DNA of 64,000 bases from Lytechinus variegatus (GCF_018143015.1 NC_054741.1:19959736-20023735), one strand, 5' to 3'. Shown: positions 12,497 to 25,295, counted from the first letter of the stretch. Numbers and translations are program-made. The notes: a model not told the origin generated them from the sequence alone.

Positions 12497-15400
12497 GAAA
12501 AAAGAACTTTGGCACACATTGTCAAGACAGAGGTATAAATATTTAATTATCTGACCACAAAAATATATATAACTACGTACTTGCAGAATATATCCAAAGT
12601 ACAACAATAAAAAATGCGTCTATACACAGGAAAATTTATTATAACAATAACCCGAAACCGAACAGCTTCGTCCTTTCAGGGTACGATATATCTAACATGA
12701 AATTGTATTCGCATTCGTTTAGAGCAACAATGACGTTAAACTGTTGTTACAGCCTTCTAGTACTGAAGTGCAGAATATAAATTGGAAACATTTTTATAAG
12801 CCTTGACTTGGACACGTGTTAAAGAAGCGAGAGTGAAAAAAGGCGATAATGTAATTTTATTCATGTTTTATTCATCATCTGGAAGATTATCAAATTAATT
12901 TCGATTTTTTTTCTATATGGGATCAGTAAAATCGGCAACAGTTTTCTTCTTCCCCTTCAATGCAGTGGGAGATGTGATTATGGCAGACGGCAAAAAGCGG
13001 AAAGAAAAATTCATTTTTTTTCCACCTGAGCTAAAAACGAACGTCAGTTTCTGTACGCATCAATAGTTTATGTTGTAATCAAGTGGATATTCTAGGCCAA
13101 ATTTGTTTAATTGTGAAATTCAGTGCGTATTTTGTATTATTTAATTCATTTTAATAAATATTTTTGCGTGCTGGTACTGTGGTATTGCAAGTTCTAGTGA
13201 CTCTTTGCATTCTGACTGCCATCATGTCCGTGATCAAATTGATTTTTTGAATTTTTCTCCTTGCAACATTATTTTGGTTCAGTGTACCATGAAATTCCCA
13301 TGAATCATTTAAATACATGTATAATCATGTTAAGATTTTTATCATAAATCTGTATATAGAATGAAATAGAAAACATATCATTGTTGAACTTAATTCATGC
13401 AATAGATTTAACTTGAAAATTAAAATAGTTTGCAGCAAATTTGCAGCAAATGATTCTCCCTACATATCCAGATTGATACGTGCATTTGCATTAACATCAC
13501 ATAAACTTTGAACGAATCGTTTGTTGAATGGGAAGGTGATGCAAGCATAACTTCATGCATCGCGTTAAAAAAGCGTAAATGCATTGAAATGAATAAAACC
13601 CAAAGAATCTAATCATCCAAGATGATAAATGCATCAAATAAATTTGATAAAAGAGGAAGGTGGATTGACTTCGAAAATATGATTGAATGATTGCGACTGG
13701 TAAGAACAGTTGAAATTCGTCTTGTGGTGACTATGAATTAATTATAATCAATCATGGAAACGGAATTAATAGTGCAACGCTCCTTCTTTGCATTTTCCAA
13801 GTTTGTGTTTTTTACTCGTCTTTTATTGAATTTCATCTTGATTTATGCTCAGAAGACATTAAAACAATGTATTTCCCTCAAGTTATATGGTCTAGTTTCT
13901 TTTGGAAATTACTTCCAAAATTCAACGTAAAATAATCACGATAATAGGTAACATCCTTGCTTTAAAAAAAACTTCTTATATTTATGTTGTTTGTTATTCA
14001 TTTAGCTTTTTTTTGTGAGTTATTGACATGCAGGATAGTGTTTTAAAAATGTGTTTGTTATTTTCATGGAAGCAATTTACAAGAATTTCTTTGATTCTGA
14101 AGCGAAAGTATATACACACATAATATGTGTAGAATAATGATTGTACTGAACAATATTCAGTACTAAAATTTCTAAACTCGATAAGCAGTCCATTTTTTTA
14201 AATTATTATACTTGTTTTTACCCATTTACCCTACTTATAAAGCTTCATAATGGTGATTAAAAAACCAAGTCTCTTTCTTTTGTATTGTGATTTGAAAGTT
14301 GTTTTTTCACTCCCATAAAAAAATATAAACCAAATTGCTCGGGAACTTGGAGTTAAGCTGTTTTGTTCGATTTTTCACTAAATTTCAAGACCCCAACCCA
14401 ACGAAAAAAAAGTCTGCAATCGGCCATGCAGTCAATCAAACAAAAGTCATCGGATATTCGTTACCTATCCCCTTAGCCCGATATAAATAGCAATTGCTAG
14501 CTTTTCTTATTTGAACAAGATAAAAGTTTGGAATCAGTAGAAATACATGGATAGGAAATGTTCAGTTGGCGGGCTTTGACTAATCCCAGCACGTGTGAAT
14601 TGGTGTTATCACGACAAACAAAACCATGTTTAGATGGTGAAACGAGAGAGCTACAAACTCGTGGCGAGTATTGACTTAACCAAGTTATTGTACAAATTAC
14701 GGCGAGGCGTGGCGGACTCTCTCTTCAGTCCCACGCATAGGCTTAAGTGACATCTTTTCTTCCACAGCTATCAAAATGGTTCGCGCCCTTTTCTTCTTTT
14801 TCATTGATACACATCCTTTTTTTCTGCCCTTCTTTTGTCGAGGGAATCTCTAGCTAATCGTTGGGGATGATCCGGGTGTTTGTAGTGTCTTCGGGGCAAG
14901 ATATGCCTCTGTTTATTGAGCGTATGTTTTTCAATCGTCTTCTAGGTGGACATGTTTTCTTACAACTTATTTGTCGTTTGATTTGTACATGGACTGAGGG
15001 AAGTTGCACTTCTTCATCAGTTTCGTGCCCGAGGAGGTCGAATTCCACCAAGTTTAATAATAGTTTACAATCGAACCATTACCAAAATGAACCACAATGT
15101 TGCTGCATCTGCTCCTTTTTGAATTGATCTCTCTGCATGAAATTTATCCGATGTAATGAATCATTTTTATTGCCATTGAAATGTTCATTTGTTATAAGAT
15201 TTAAATTTAAGTAAAAATTTATGTAAGATGCTCTTAAAGCTCTCAAAAATGTGTGTCTCTATACAGTGGTACAAAATAATCCTCATGAAACGTCAATACT
15301 AGATGTGATCAATCAAATGACCCGATGTAAATGGATGCTTATGAATAACAAAAGGCTCACCAAATAAAAGTAATGGCAAACTCATCTACATGATGAAAGA

Positions 15401-16600
15401 GAGAATCGTTTCAACCGAAAATCGATATGCAATGAACATGAACAAATGAACGAAAAGATGAACAAATGTTATTCGAATAAAAAAATATTGAATAAAAATT
15501 ACTTGTAAGTGTTTTGAATTGCAACAATCCCTAGACTATTACAGATCACTGTTTCAACAAAGGCTTCTTGCTCCCCCCCCCCCTCTCCCAACCCCCTCCC
15601 TCCATCTCTTCTCTCTTTCTCTCTGTCGCCCCTTCCCCATTACGTTATTGGTCAATATTCATCTCGCTTTTGATGCATTTTGGACCATTCATCATTGTCT
15701 ACTTTTATGGGTGCGGTATGTCAAGTAAAGTTGTGAAGAAAAACAAAATCTTCTCGGAACCTGAATTGGAGACTGGGAAATATGAAATAAATGTTCGAAA
15801 ATTTCAATAAAAATAGCAGAAAAGAGATTTAAAAAGGATGCTTTCCTACATGATTGTAGCAGTATAACGCAACAAAGTCCCCATGATGTAAGTGAATGTC
15901 TTTTGTAGAATACACACTGATTCTTGAAAGATCCATCACGGCACTGCTAAAATGACGTTGGGACATGATCATAACGTCTTTCTTGCAGTTACACCTATAG
16001 TGCCAAGCCAGTGAAACAGGGACAAGTTACGGCCCATTGGTAAGATTGATGGATGATGGGTTGATGTTTGTAAACATCCATGTATCATTTCATCTATTCC
16101 TCGACATAAAGTCAAGGTAACTCACAACGATGGCGTGACCATTATTCGTAGGAGGATCGTGGGGGACGGTTCTGTATAAAGCGATTTGTCAATGATCCAA
16201 GTTTGTGTCCAGCCAATCAGATGCAAGAATTCGGATAGCTTATAATATTTGTCAACGAAAATCACTAACAAATCACTTTCAGTAACGCTACCTTGATTTA
16301 CCCACTTTTGGAGCAGGAGGAACTGAAACCCCCTCTCTCTGTCTCCAATCCCAACATAAAAAAGTCCCTTTTTGTGAAATTGTTAACAAAGTTCATGAAT
16401 ACGTAATGCTAAAACTTATTTCGGAGCAGTAAATTAGCCTGATTACCATAAATTGATGGATGTGTTATATTCATTGCAATAGATATTAAGGAGTGAGCAT
16501 TTGAGTTGGCACTGCTTAAATACACATTTCACGTTGTTACTCTTTTTTTAATACAAAACGACTTATCGTTCGCATCTAGTCAGATTATATTGTTTGGAGT
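12497..16600. other. Non-coding interval with a possible regulatory motif cluster
   Basis: No gene is recognised. Around 14,470-14,770 base composition is less AT-rich. That stretch contains TAATCCC (14,581-14,587, the Otx/Goosecoid homeodomain core) next to CACGTG (14,590-14,595, an E-box). A poly-C run with CT-rich DNA lies at 15,570-15,640. Frames at 14,854-15,127 overlap on both strands and show no domain. Confidence 0.45.
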
Positions 16601-17410
16601 TAAGAGTAGGATGGATACATTGGTTACAATATCGGTGTCATGAATTGGATATTTAATTGGTTACGTCATTGGAATGAGGGGTGGGATGGTTAAATCAGTT
16701 ACATTATTGGTACCAGGAGCGAGATGGTTACATTGGTTACATTATTGGTGACAGGAGAAGGATGTTACATTGGTTAGATTATGGTACCAGAAGTGGGATG
16801 GTTACAGTAGTTTCATTATTGGTGCCAGGAGTGGGATGGATAAATTTGTGATATCATTGATGTCAGGAGTGGGATCGTTACATTGGTTAAACTATTAGTG
16901 ACAGGATGGGGGGTTAAAATGGTAACATTATTGGTGTCAGGAGTGGGATGGTTACATTGGTAACGTTACTGGTCTCGGGAGCGGGATGGATACATCGGTT
17001 ACAATATTGGTGTCAGGAGAGGGATGTTACATTGGTTTATATTATTTGTGTCAGAGGTGGGATGGTTACAGTAGTTTCATTATTGGTGTCAGGAGTGGGA
17101 TGAATAAATTGGTTAAACTATTAGTGTCTGGAATGAGTGGTTACAATAATTGTTACATTATTGGTATCAGGAGTGGGAAGTTTCCATTGGTAATATCATT
17201 GATGCCAGTAGTGGGATGGTTACATTGAGGAAGGGGGGGGGGGGTTACAATGGTTACATTATTGGTGTCAGGGGTGGGATGGATAAATTGGATATATCAA
17301 TGGTGTCAGGAGTGGGATGTTACATCGGTAAGACTATAACTAGTAGTGTCAGGAATGGGATGGATACATCGGTTACCTTACTAGTGTCAAGAGTGGGATT
17401 GAATAATTGA
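16600..17410 (+). repeat. Degenerate minisatellite, ~39 bp unit
   Basis: About 20 diverged copies of a roughly 38-39 bp unit with core GGTGTCAGGAGTGGGATGG followed by TTACATTGGTTACATTATT. Units vary in length because of small indels and one G-run near 17,236-17,246. Because the period is near a multiple of three, short repetitive open frames appear (16,986-17,410) with peptides such as LVSGVGCYIG. These are by-products of the repeat, not genes. Confidence 0.9.
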
Positions 17411-18360
17411 ATAAAATGCTCCTATCTTGGTATTTGTCATTCACAAATATTTTGACGTGACTATGCAATATTTCGATAAGAAAGTCGTTCACTATGCATT
17501 ATAAGCCCTCCAATTACATAAAGCTATTATCAATAACAAAATACAGAATTATATATCAGCCATTGCAAAGTCATATTTCTAGTGCAGTTACTGAAAGTAT
17601 TTGTTATCAGAATCATTTTCATCAACGGGATCACATTTAGTTCCTAGTATTTATATATATTTTAGTCCATTACCACCTTCTTAGTTGTGTCAATTTTGGC
17701 AGCTCCGACATATTTGAAATAACATTATTTAATTTCCATTTTGAAGCCGTAAGCACGACCACAAGCAGGCGATAAGCATTGGTATCAATGAAAAATACAA
17801 TCACCGAAACTCTTATTTTTCCCCATTTATAGATAGGGAGGGGGGCTTCTTTCAAACAAAATGATTAACCTTATCTGGAGTCCATGTTCGTTGAATTCTG
17901 CTCAGACAAAATCCGGAAGGTGTCAGAATTCTGTCGGCTTAGAATTTTTTTTACAACCGCAACCTTTACAATGCAGTCTACCTGCTTTTAACAATTATCA
18001 CTTCATTTTAGACGAAAATCCCTATTCAGGTATATATTGCCCTTTGTGCCTCCGTCAAAGAACACCATTTCCACATCGTTTCTAAATACGTGACAGGATA
18101 ATAAACCACACATTTCGACCATTGTAATGGGACTATTATATCAGTGGTTTTATAATTTTATTATTTCCTTTGACACCCTTTGTAGCATGTAAGCCCAAAT
18201 TGGGCTTCGTTTTTTTTTATTGGTGAGAGATTGCCAGGAGACTTAATACGAAAGGGGAAAGGCATAAAATGGCTTTATGCTATTTTTTCTGTTTCATAGT
18301 GATTTCAGGAGCAAAACATTTTTTGACATGCGTTTGTGAATGCGTGAAGTAGAATAAGTT
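17411..18360. other. Non-coding, nothing recognised
   Basis: AT-rich sequence with only short domain-less frames (17,670-17,855 minus and 17,861-18,085 plus). No RNA gene or repeat was seen. Confidence 0.5.
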
Positions 18361-18621
18361 CACTGGCTGATCCTGGGGGAGGGGGGCACCCCCCTTTGAG
18401 AAGCAAAATTAAAATTAATAGTGTAAAACTGCCATTAAAATAGAGGTGTGCCCCCTCTTTTGAAAATGAAGATGACCTTTTTTTGGGGGGGGCTTGTCAA
18501 ATCAAATTCTTTCGGGTACGAAACATCCTTAATTTGTTGTTGAAAACATTTTTTTTTTGCTTGTCAAAATCTTCCTCCGAAAAATTTGCCCCCCCCCCCT
18601 TTGGAAAATCCTCGGCCCCTG
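18361..18621. mobile_element. hAT-type MITE with perfect 8-bp target duplication
   Basis: A 261 bp element flanked by identical AATAAGTT octamers (18,353-18,360 and 18,622-18,629). It begins CACTGGCTGATCCTGGGGGA and ends CCTCGGCCCCTG, imperfect inverted termini of the CA(G/C)(T/G)GGC type. It has internal poly-G (18,485-18,492) and poly-C runs and no coding capacity. The 8-bp duplication and CA..TG ends are characteristic of hAT transposons; a full-length source element is not in this window. Confidence 0.85.
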
Positions 18622-18659
18622 AATAAGTTTAATGTAGTTATCGTTGTTTTTTGGCATTT

Positions 18660-19260
18660 GAATATTGTGTGTGTGTATGTGTGTGGGTGTGGATTTGTGG
18701 GTGTGTGTGTAAACAAGTATTTATACGGGGAAATTCTGTACTCTTCGCTGAAAAATTAAAAAAATAAATTATGATGCATAGTGACGGAGGCAAATAGATT
18801 AAAGAGGAGACCATGACAATCGGGATACCAAACAAATACAATCTTCAAAAGGAATGAACATGCTTATTATATCATTTATTACATTTTAGCTTCCCTCACC
18901 TCTTTTATTGATTTGAAATGAATTTTGCATTTTTTTTTATAAATCTTGATTTAACCATACATTAGTTTATCCATCATATACCTTATAATATAATCTTCCG
19001 ATAGCATCGGATCATCCATCCCCTGTTTCTCCCTATTTCTCTCACCCCCCCCCCTCTCCATCTCTCCCTCTCTGCCTCTGTCTCTCTATTTTTTTTCTAT
19101 TTCCTATATTCTTTCTGTCTCTTATTTATATTTAAATATTTCTCTCTCCCTTTTTTCTCTGTACAATATCCTTCTTCCCCTTTCCAAGCCCCTACCCACT
19201 TCTCGCGCTCTTGATATTCCTCTCTGTTTTATACCCCCCCCCCCCCTTTGTCACCTTTCC
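18660..19260. repeat. (GT)n tract followed by pyrimidine/poly-C rich DNA
   Basis: A TG-dinucleotide-rich tract lies at 18,666-18,712. CT-rich sequence then runs over about 19,015-19,250, with poly-C runs near 19,046-19,054 and 19,235-19,246. No gene is seen. Confidence 0.7.
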
Positions 19261-19639
19261 AACATTCCATATTCTACGTCAATCTCCTGAGCTGCCATCC
19301 ATCTCCATCTTTTGGTTTACTTCTTTATCGCCTTGGAGGTAAGATTTTGACTTCGAGGTTTTCCTTAAAAACACCAGCAACCGGAAGTGTTAGAAAAGGA
19401 CAGCAACCCCTCTTCGCTATTGCCATACGAGCAACCCACCCCCCCCCCCCCACCAATCACCCATAGCATTTTTTTTCTTTCAATCTGTACTTAAGTGCTC
19501 AATTCTCCATTGTGTGGTAATGGTTGACATTGTCTACATTCTTCTCTTTCTTTTTTTTTTTTGGGGGGGGGGGTGCAAAACTGCGGCGGTTCAATTGCCC
19601 CATCCCCCATCTATAAGCCAGTGTGTTTGACTGCTATTA

Positions 19640-19800
19640 TGAGCTCCTGTGGTTCCTTCATGTCATGATGGCCGATTCGTTACGGGATTGAGGGTTCGAA
19701 TCGCAGCCGGACAACATGAAAGAAATAAACCCTTTTAATACCCTTTTTACGCAGAAATCGATGAGTATCTGGATGGAGTAAGCCCAAACATTACAATGAT
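19640..19800 (+). repeat. Possible tRNA-derived SINE fragment
   Basis: TGGCCGATTCGTTA (A-box-like) is followed within about 30 bp by GGTTCGAATC (19,693-19,702), a close match to the Pol III B box. The sequence does not fold as a complete tRNA. It may be the head of a decayed SINE. The call rests on the B box alone and is tentative. Confidence 0.25.
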
Positions 19801-21164
19801 AAATGAAATATCCTCATCGCCAATTTCAGTGTAAAAGAAAAATACAGCAATTAATTGAAATCCCCCCCCCCCCCTGTAATTCTTACTTCAGTACTTTTTT
19901 CATGTTCAGTACTTATTCTTGATGTAAATAATATTATCATTAAAGAAATCGGATTTATCATTACTAGTCGGGCTTTCGGGCTTTTGCTGTAGTAGTTTCA
20001 TTGACACGATTGAATTCACTAATTACTTTGATATAGTAGCTCTATATAACGTCACTATTATAAATATGTTTTGCATTACGATTGAAAAAAATTGAAGGGA
20101 TTGAAAACAAAGGAACAGAGCTCAGAAGAAATGGCAAATTCCATAACTGACTGATCATACAGATCGTTCAAAAAACAGTTTCATGAAATAGAACGATACA
20201 AATAAAAAATAAGAGACTATAACCTATTGCATATATGTTTTAACTTCTTCCTTTATTTCTTTATTTATGCTTTCCTTTTTCCCTTTTTCACTCGTTTCTT
20301 TTCGCAGGCCATTTCGATTTCGATTCTCAAAAACTTTCAGCATCTAGGTCAAGACCCGAAAGAGTTCTCCTTTATTTTGGTTGGTTTGTACTTTTCCGAT
20401 GCCATCTGCTTTTGTGGGTTTCAACAGTTGATCGTCACCTCGCCCGGCCACGCTTAGTTTCTCCTCTCGACTCGAATATCGCTCAGAGTGTCTTGGGCTT
20501 GTTGTCAGTGACCGGCTACTAAGTGCGACTTGTCTTTCAACTTGGTGGATTAAGACCGTCTGTGACTTAGCTAAGATGAAACCAGGGCAATGAGACCGGG
20601 CCAGGTTGACCTCCCAGAGAAAAAAGGAGAAATTTAGAAGTGAAAAAGGGGGCCATATTCGTCATCACGGGAACAATCGTATACAAGAGATTGCCATGAC
20701 GAATATGATGCTAACATACTTGGGATTCTTGACAGCCAAGGAATATGTGTCATCAGTGGCGTCATTTTATGTCATAAATACTAGAATGAATGTGAATTCG
20801 ATGCTGTACTATTCAAAATAAATAAATATATACTTCTGCATGTGTATTGATCATTAAGCATGTTAAGAGTAAAGTATTTGAATAGATTACTGTGGAATAA
20901 GAATATCCAAATTTAATCGAAATCATTTGCTATCTTCATCAACATGGCCTACGTGCATCTTCCTTTCAAGCGCAATGCGTGTCACAAGCAGGGAAAGTCA
21001 TATCCTTACAACATAAATCATTCGTGTTATTCATTTTCTATATTTTGCAACTTACAGTAAAGGATAAATGTTCTTGCTAGTTGTAAATTGCTATTCTCTT
21101 TGTTTTTGTATACAAAGTGATCTAAATACAGACACTAACTAATACATTGGAAATATCATAGTGC
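19801..21164. other. Non-coding, one splice-acceptor-like site
   Basis: A poly-C run lies at 19,861-19,874. At about 20,260-20,306 a long pyrimidine tract ends in TTTTCGCAG/G, a strong acceptor consensus. It precedes an open stretch to the stop at 20,455-20,457 (peptide begins AISISILKNFQHLGQDPKEF). No donor or partner exon is evident, so I do not call a gene. Confidence 0.4.
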
Positions 21165-21690
21165 TAAAGGGGAAATTCGCCCTGAAAACTTTATTGTCAA
21201 AATAGCGGAAAAGATGATGCTAAGGAAATATTGGTGAAGGTTTGAGGAAAATCCATCAAAGATTGAAAAAGTTATTAGAACTTTAATGTTTTGATTTGTG
21301 ACCCAACATACAAGCACTTTTACATGTATCGTGAATTCGACAAATCAACAAAATTTCATTTTCTAAAAAAAAGTGAAAATGGGTTTCAGCATACTTTTAG
21401 TATCATATAAACAGACAAATTATTTCACACCCGCTCGTGAAGAAGATTTTTTTATCATCGTGAACTATAAAAAAAAAATGAAATTTATGCATTTTATATT
21501 ATCTAACATTTGGGGTAGCTGCTCGTACGTGACGTCACAAATGTAAAACTTAAATTTCTAATGAAAAAAATTAATTATCTTAATGGATGTTCCCTTAACC
21601 TACACCAATATCTTGTAATGATTTTTTAGTGCTATTTTTTACAATAAACTTTTCGTCATGGTGAACTTTAATACCCTTTTAAAAACAACG
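21165..21690. mobile_element. Foldback element with AAAGGGG-type ends (degenerate)
   Basis: The left end reads CTAAAGGGGAAATTCGCCCT. The right end reads GTCATGGTGAACTTTAATAC followed by CCTTTT, roughly its inverse (AAAGGGNAAGTTCACC). The interior contains GTGACGTCAC near 21,530, a motif shared in spirit with other foldbacks here (TGACATCA). No coding capacity. It is more diverged than the 11.9 kb element. Confidence 0.55.
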
Positions 21691-21815
21691 CCTGTCGGTG
21701 TTATGAGGGCACCACATCCATAATGTGTTAACATGCACCACTGACATGATTGAGTATGAATATAACACAAAATAGTATCAATATAATAACACAATATCAC
21801 AATTGGGTGTCAAAC

Positions 21816-22045
21816 CATGGCCTTGGAAAGCTGGGGGTGCTGACGATGCTTCAGCACCCCAAAGATTTCCCTGATGTGGGGTGCTGCGTGTGTTATACTC
21901 CATATGCAGCACCCCCTGGAATTCTGGTAGGTGTGACAAAATGCAGAAATGTAACCAAAACTGATCTACATTTTGTATAGAAACACCCCTTTTTTAATTG
22001 TCAAATTTAGATCAGCACCCCCTGAAAAAAAAACATGTGGCCGTG
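21816..22045. mobile_element. hAT-like MITE with 8-bp target duplication
   Basis: A 230 bp element with inverted ends: CATGGCC and, inside it, GGGGGTGCTGA on the left; TCAGCACCCCC and GGCCGTG on the right. It is flanked by TGTCAAAC (21,808-21,815) and TGTCGAAC (22,046-22,053), an 8-bp duplication with one mismatch. AGCACCCC recurs several times inside. It encodes nothing. Confidence 0.7.
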
Positions 22046-23800
22046 TGTCGAACTAACACCATGTAGTTTAAACACTGTCGTATTTGCAGTGAAAGCCCAC
22101 TGTGCTTCATCAAACCCTGCACACCAATTTGTCTTAGATAATTTATTAAATTTCCGAACAATGTGTTAAAATCAGAGGCGTGTGTGGGGGGTATATGAGG
22201 GTGTGTGTGTGTATGTGTGGGAAAGCGATGGGGGTGATACGAAAGGATGGTTGAACATACATAACATTTTAAGATCATTTTCAAGGTTTTTTTTATTTTT
22301 CATCGGGGGGGGGGCTAAATCCCTAACTCCTGTTGATTACTTACAAAGTTATCGAATTGATACATATATTATAGTCATTTGAATACGATTTCGTTATCAC
22401 GATTAATGAAATTATATGTTCTTATGACGGCTGTATCATCTTTTTTGTATGTTATTTTGTTTTCTAAAATAAAATATTTTTAGAAAAATATTTGGCACGG
22501 CCAAAACGCATTTCCATTAACTCATTTTCCCGCCATATCCTGAATCGTCTGAGACACTCGGGACAATCAAGGAAAAGTGGGACTGTGGATTGATGATTGT
22601 CAATTAAAACTCTGTCTGACTTGGCCATGCGATGTAAGGTTCAAACTGTTGAAGACTTGAAGAAGAGTTTGGGACTCTTCTTGTAGAAGGACCAAGAAAG
22701 TTCATGCGAGGTGTCATTGCACTCTCTTGGTTGAGCTTGAGGGAAGAGGATGGTGGATGTGAATGATAGCAAAACAAGTCAGAGATAAACTTAGGCTCGT
22801 CCCAGTCGACCATGATCAATATTTTCAAAAACGAAAAATAGCCATTTGGCATTGTATAGGCGTACGATATGAATCAAAAGAACATTTCATCGGGCGTTTT
22901 TTTTTTTAGCCTTGTGAGATATCCAATTTGATATGTTAAGCTCTGAAACTTTCTCCATTTATAGTAAACACAATGTCACTTCAATTATGAAAATGGTTGT
23001 AAAATTAACGTTGTTTTCAATGTCTCTGGCATTATAGTTTTTCAATAATAAATTAACAAGAAATGCAGGAATAACCTGCATAAGTAATACTAATTTGTAA
23101 GGGAAGTGTTTGGTGCCCAATCGGAAAGCAAAATATCGATTTAAAAAATGATATTAAAAAGAAATTAGAACTCATGTTTTAGAAGATTGATATTAACAAA
23201 AGTCGAACGGCTGGATGAAGTCTAAGTGGGCATGAAAGGGTGAAAGATGGAGATGGATTGAGGAGGAAGAGGTGAAGACAGGTTCCCTTAACTTACCTCT
23301 CTTTGCACCCATCACTTGTCAAGTCTAGGTCCCGAACCGGGGCAATAAGAGGGGATGCCCCCGGGCTGGGATTCCATCGACCAGCATCCGAACTCCATTT
23401 CGGGCTTAGAGCCCTCTGATGACGCGCGGCCTTTCTCCCCTGGGGATCGTACGGAGGGGTGGGGTCGATGGGGAGGGGGTTGGAGCAGATATAGGGAGGA
23501 CAGGAAGGGGGTGGGAGGGGTAAGCACTGGCGGCATCAGTTTTTTTTAAGCGGGAGGGGGACAAGGATGGATACTTTAAAAAAAATCTTAATTTATCTCC
23601 TTTTTGGGGGGGGGGGCTGGGGACACTGGGAGTATGTAGAATAATACTTTGGATATTATTGTTTAAATTTACTGGAAAGGCTTTGTGCGGGGCGGACGAC
23701 TTTTACTTATTTATTCTATTAAAATTTAGTATTACCTGATGAATAAAAAGTAGTAATAAAGTTACTTCTTTTCCGCTTTATTCGAAACTACTATTTTATT
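22046..23800. other. Non-coding with a weak candidate coding segment
   Basis: A GTGT-rich stretch (22,180-22,215), a G run (22,304-22,313) and a T/G junction (23,601-23,616) are present. A minus-strand open frame at 22,604-22,852 (second Met begins MVDWDEPKFISDLF) is Ser-rich and compositionally protein-like but matches no family I know. GC-richer sequence at 23,320-23,560 has mirror open frames on both strands. I call no gene. Confidence 0.4.
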
Positions 23801-23814
23801 GTTTTATCATAAGC

Positions 23815-23973
23815 CTTCATCATTATCATCATCATCATCAACATCATTATCAATTTATTACAATTATTTAAAAACTATTATTAGTATTATTACTACTATC
23901 ATCATTATTATTGTTATTATTATTATTATTATTACCATTATTATTATTATTATCATCATTATCATTATCATCA

Positions 23974-24004
<31 letters not shown>

Positions 24005-24098
24005 TGTTATTATTATTATTAGTAGTAGTAGTAGTAGTAGTAGTAGTAGAAGTAGTAGAAGTAGTAGAAGTATTTACAATAGTTGTAGTAGTAAAAAT
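23815..24098. repeat. Trinucleotide microsatellite (ATC/ATT then AGT)
   Basis: Mixed ATC and ATT triplets occupy about 23,815-24,019. They switch abruptly to a pure (TAG)n/(AGT)n block at 24,019-24,050 and then (AGTAGA) variants to 24,075. The open frames here (poly-Ile, poly-Leu/Val) are artefacts. Confidence 0.9.
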
Positions 24099-24342
24099 AT
24101 ATATAAGATTTTTCTAAGAAACGATTATTTTATCATATTTTAGATTTGGTAGGCAATGCTAGAAATGGAACCAAAATTTAATTCTGAAAAATGGGAAAAA
24201 GTAATTTATTAAAGCAACGCAATTTCGGGCAATTTATGTGTTCTTGGGGGAAGCGTCAGTATACTGATGTACTGTTAAAATGTGTATTATACATTCATTT
24301 TAAAGAAATGTAAATATATTTCCTATTTTCCGCAGTGTTTTT

Positions 24343-24470
24343 TTTTATTATTATTATTATCATCATCATCATCATCATTACTATTGTTATTATTATTATG
24401 ATTATTGTTGTTCTTCTTCTTATTATTATTATTTCAAAAGATGATTATTGATATTATTATTATTATATCA
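24343..24470. repeat. Second ATT/ATC microsatellite
   Basis: Imperfect (ATT)n with an internal (ATC)n block near 24,357-24,377. It lies about 250 bp from the previous one and is separated from it by unique sequence. Confidence 0.85.
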
Positions 24471-25295
24471 GCGGAATAAAGAACGGTACATATAATTATA
24501 AGAAAATAGAGTTCAGTCAAAATTTATTTTAAAAATAAATGACATGTGACATGGATTAAAAAAATGTTGATCGTGACATTTTTGAATGGTATAGCCACTG
24601 CTGCACAACGATTCATGCAGGAGCCTGGAATTGATTTTTGAAGATGGGACGCCGAATTTAAAATAAAAAATGACAAGCAAAAAAAAAAGCTTCCGCTCTA
24701 AAATGAAGGTAATTTTGGTCAAGTTGCTACATTTAAATATACCAACCTGATTTCCAGGGAGCAAAATATTTAATATACAAATAATCCTCAGACAAATCTT
24801 AGGGGTTGAGCACCCCCCCCCCCCTCCCACGAGCACATCTCTTCCCAAAGTCAACTCTCAACATCTGAACAGGTAGGCAAATTGTTTAGAACCAAATTCT
24901 GAAACAAAAGTGTATGTTTATGATATTTGAATTCAACTTCATTGTAATTATGTTCAGTAGTATTTATCCTTGTCTGATCCTTTACCTATTTTCATTTTCA
25001 CGAATTATAGAATGCGATTAGAAGCATGGAATATTATTTTACAGATATTGCCTGCCTATATGTCTATTCTAACATTTTATTTCCCCGACGGAATGACATT
25101 TTCCCCCAGGCCTTTTATTTTGCCCGAAGCGCAGTTCTGAGGGAAAATATCAAATGCTAGAATACTGTATAACAAATGTGATCCTTGCTGCTGTGGTCAC
25201 ATGGTGACTATGATATATCGCAGATTCCATAATCTATTGAGAAGTAAGTGCTAATAAGTTGTAAAGTTGTAAATATATTCCATGTGTGTTGAATA
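24471..25295. other. Non-coding, nothing recognised
   Basis: AT-rich. A poly-C run at 24,811-24,824 is flanked by sequence resembling the C-rich MITE interiors elsewhere in the window. No gene is seen. Confidence 0.5.

Noticed and set aside
16986-17410. Open frames with repeated LVSGVG-like peptides
   Set aside because: They are translations of the ~39 bp minisatellite.
23799-24143. Poly-Ile and poly-Leu/Val frames
   Set aside because: They are translations of an ATT/ATC/AGT microsatellite.
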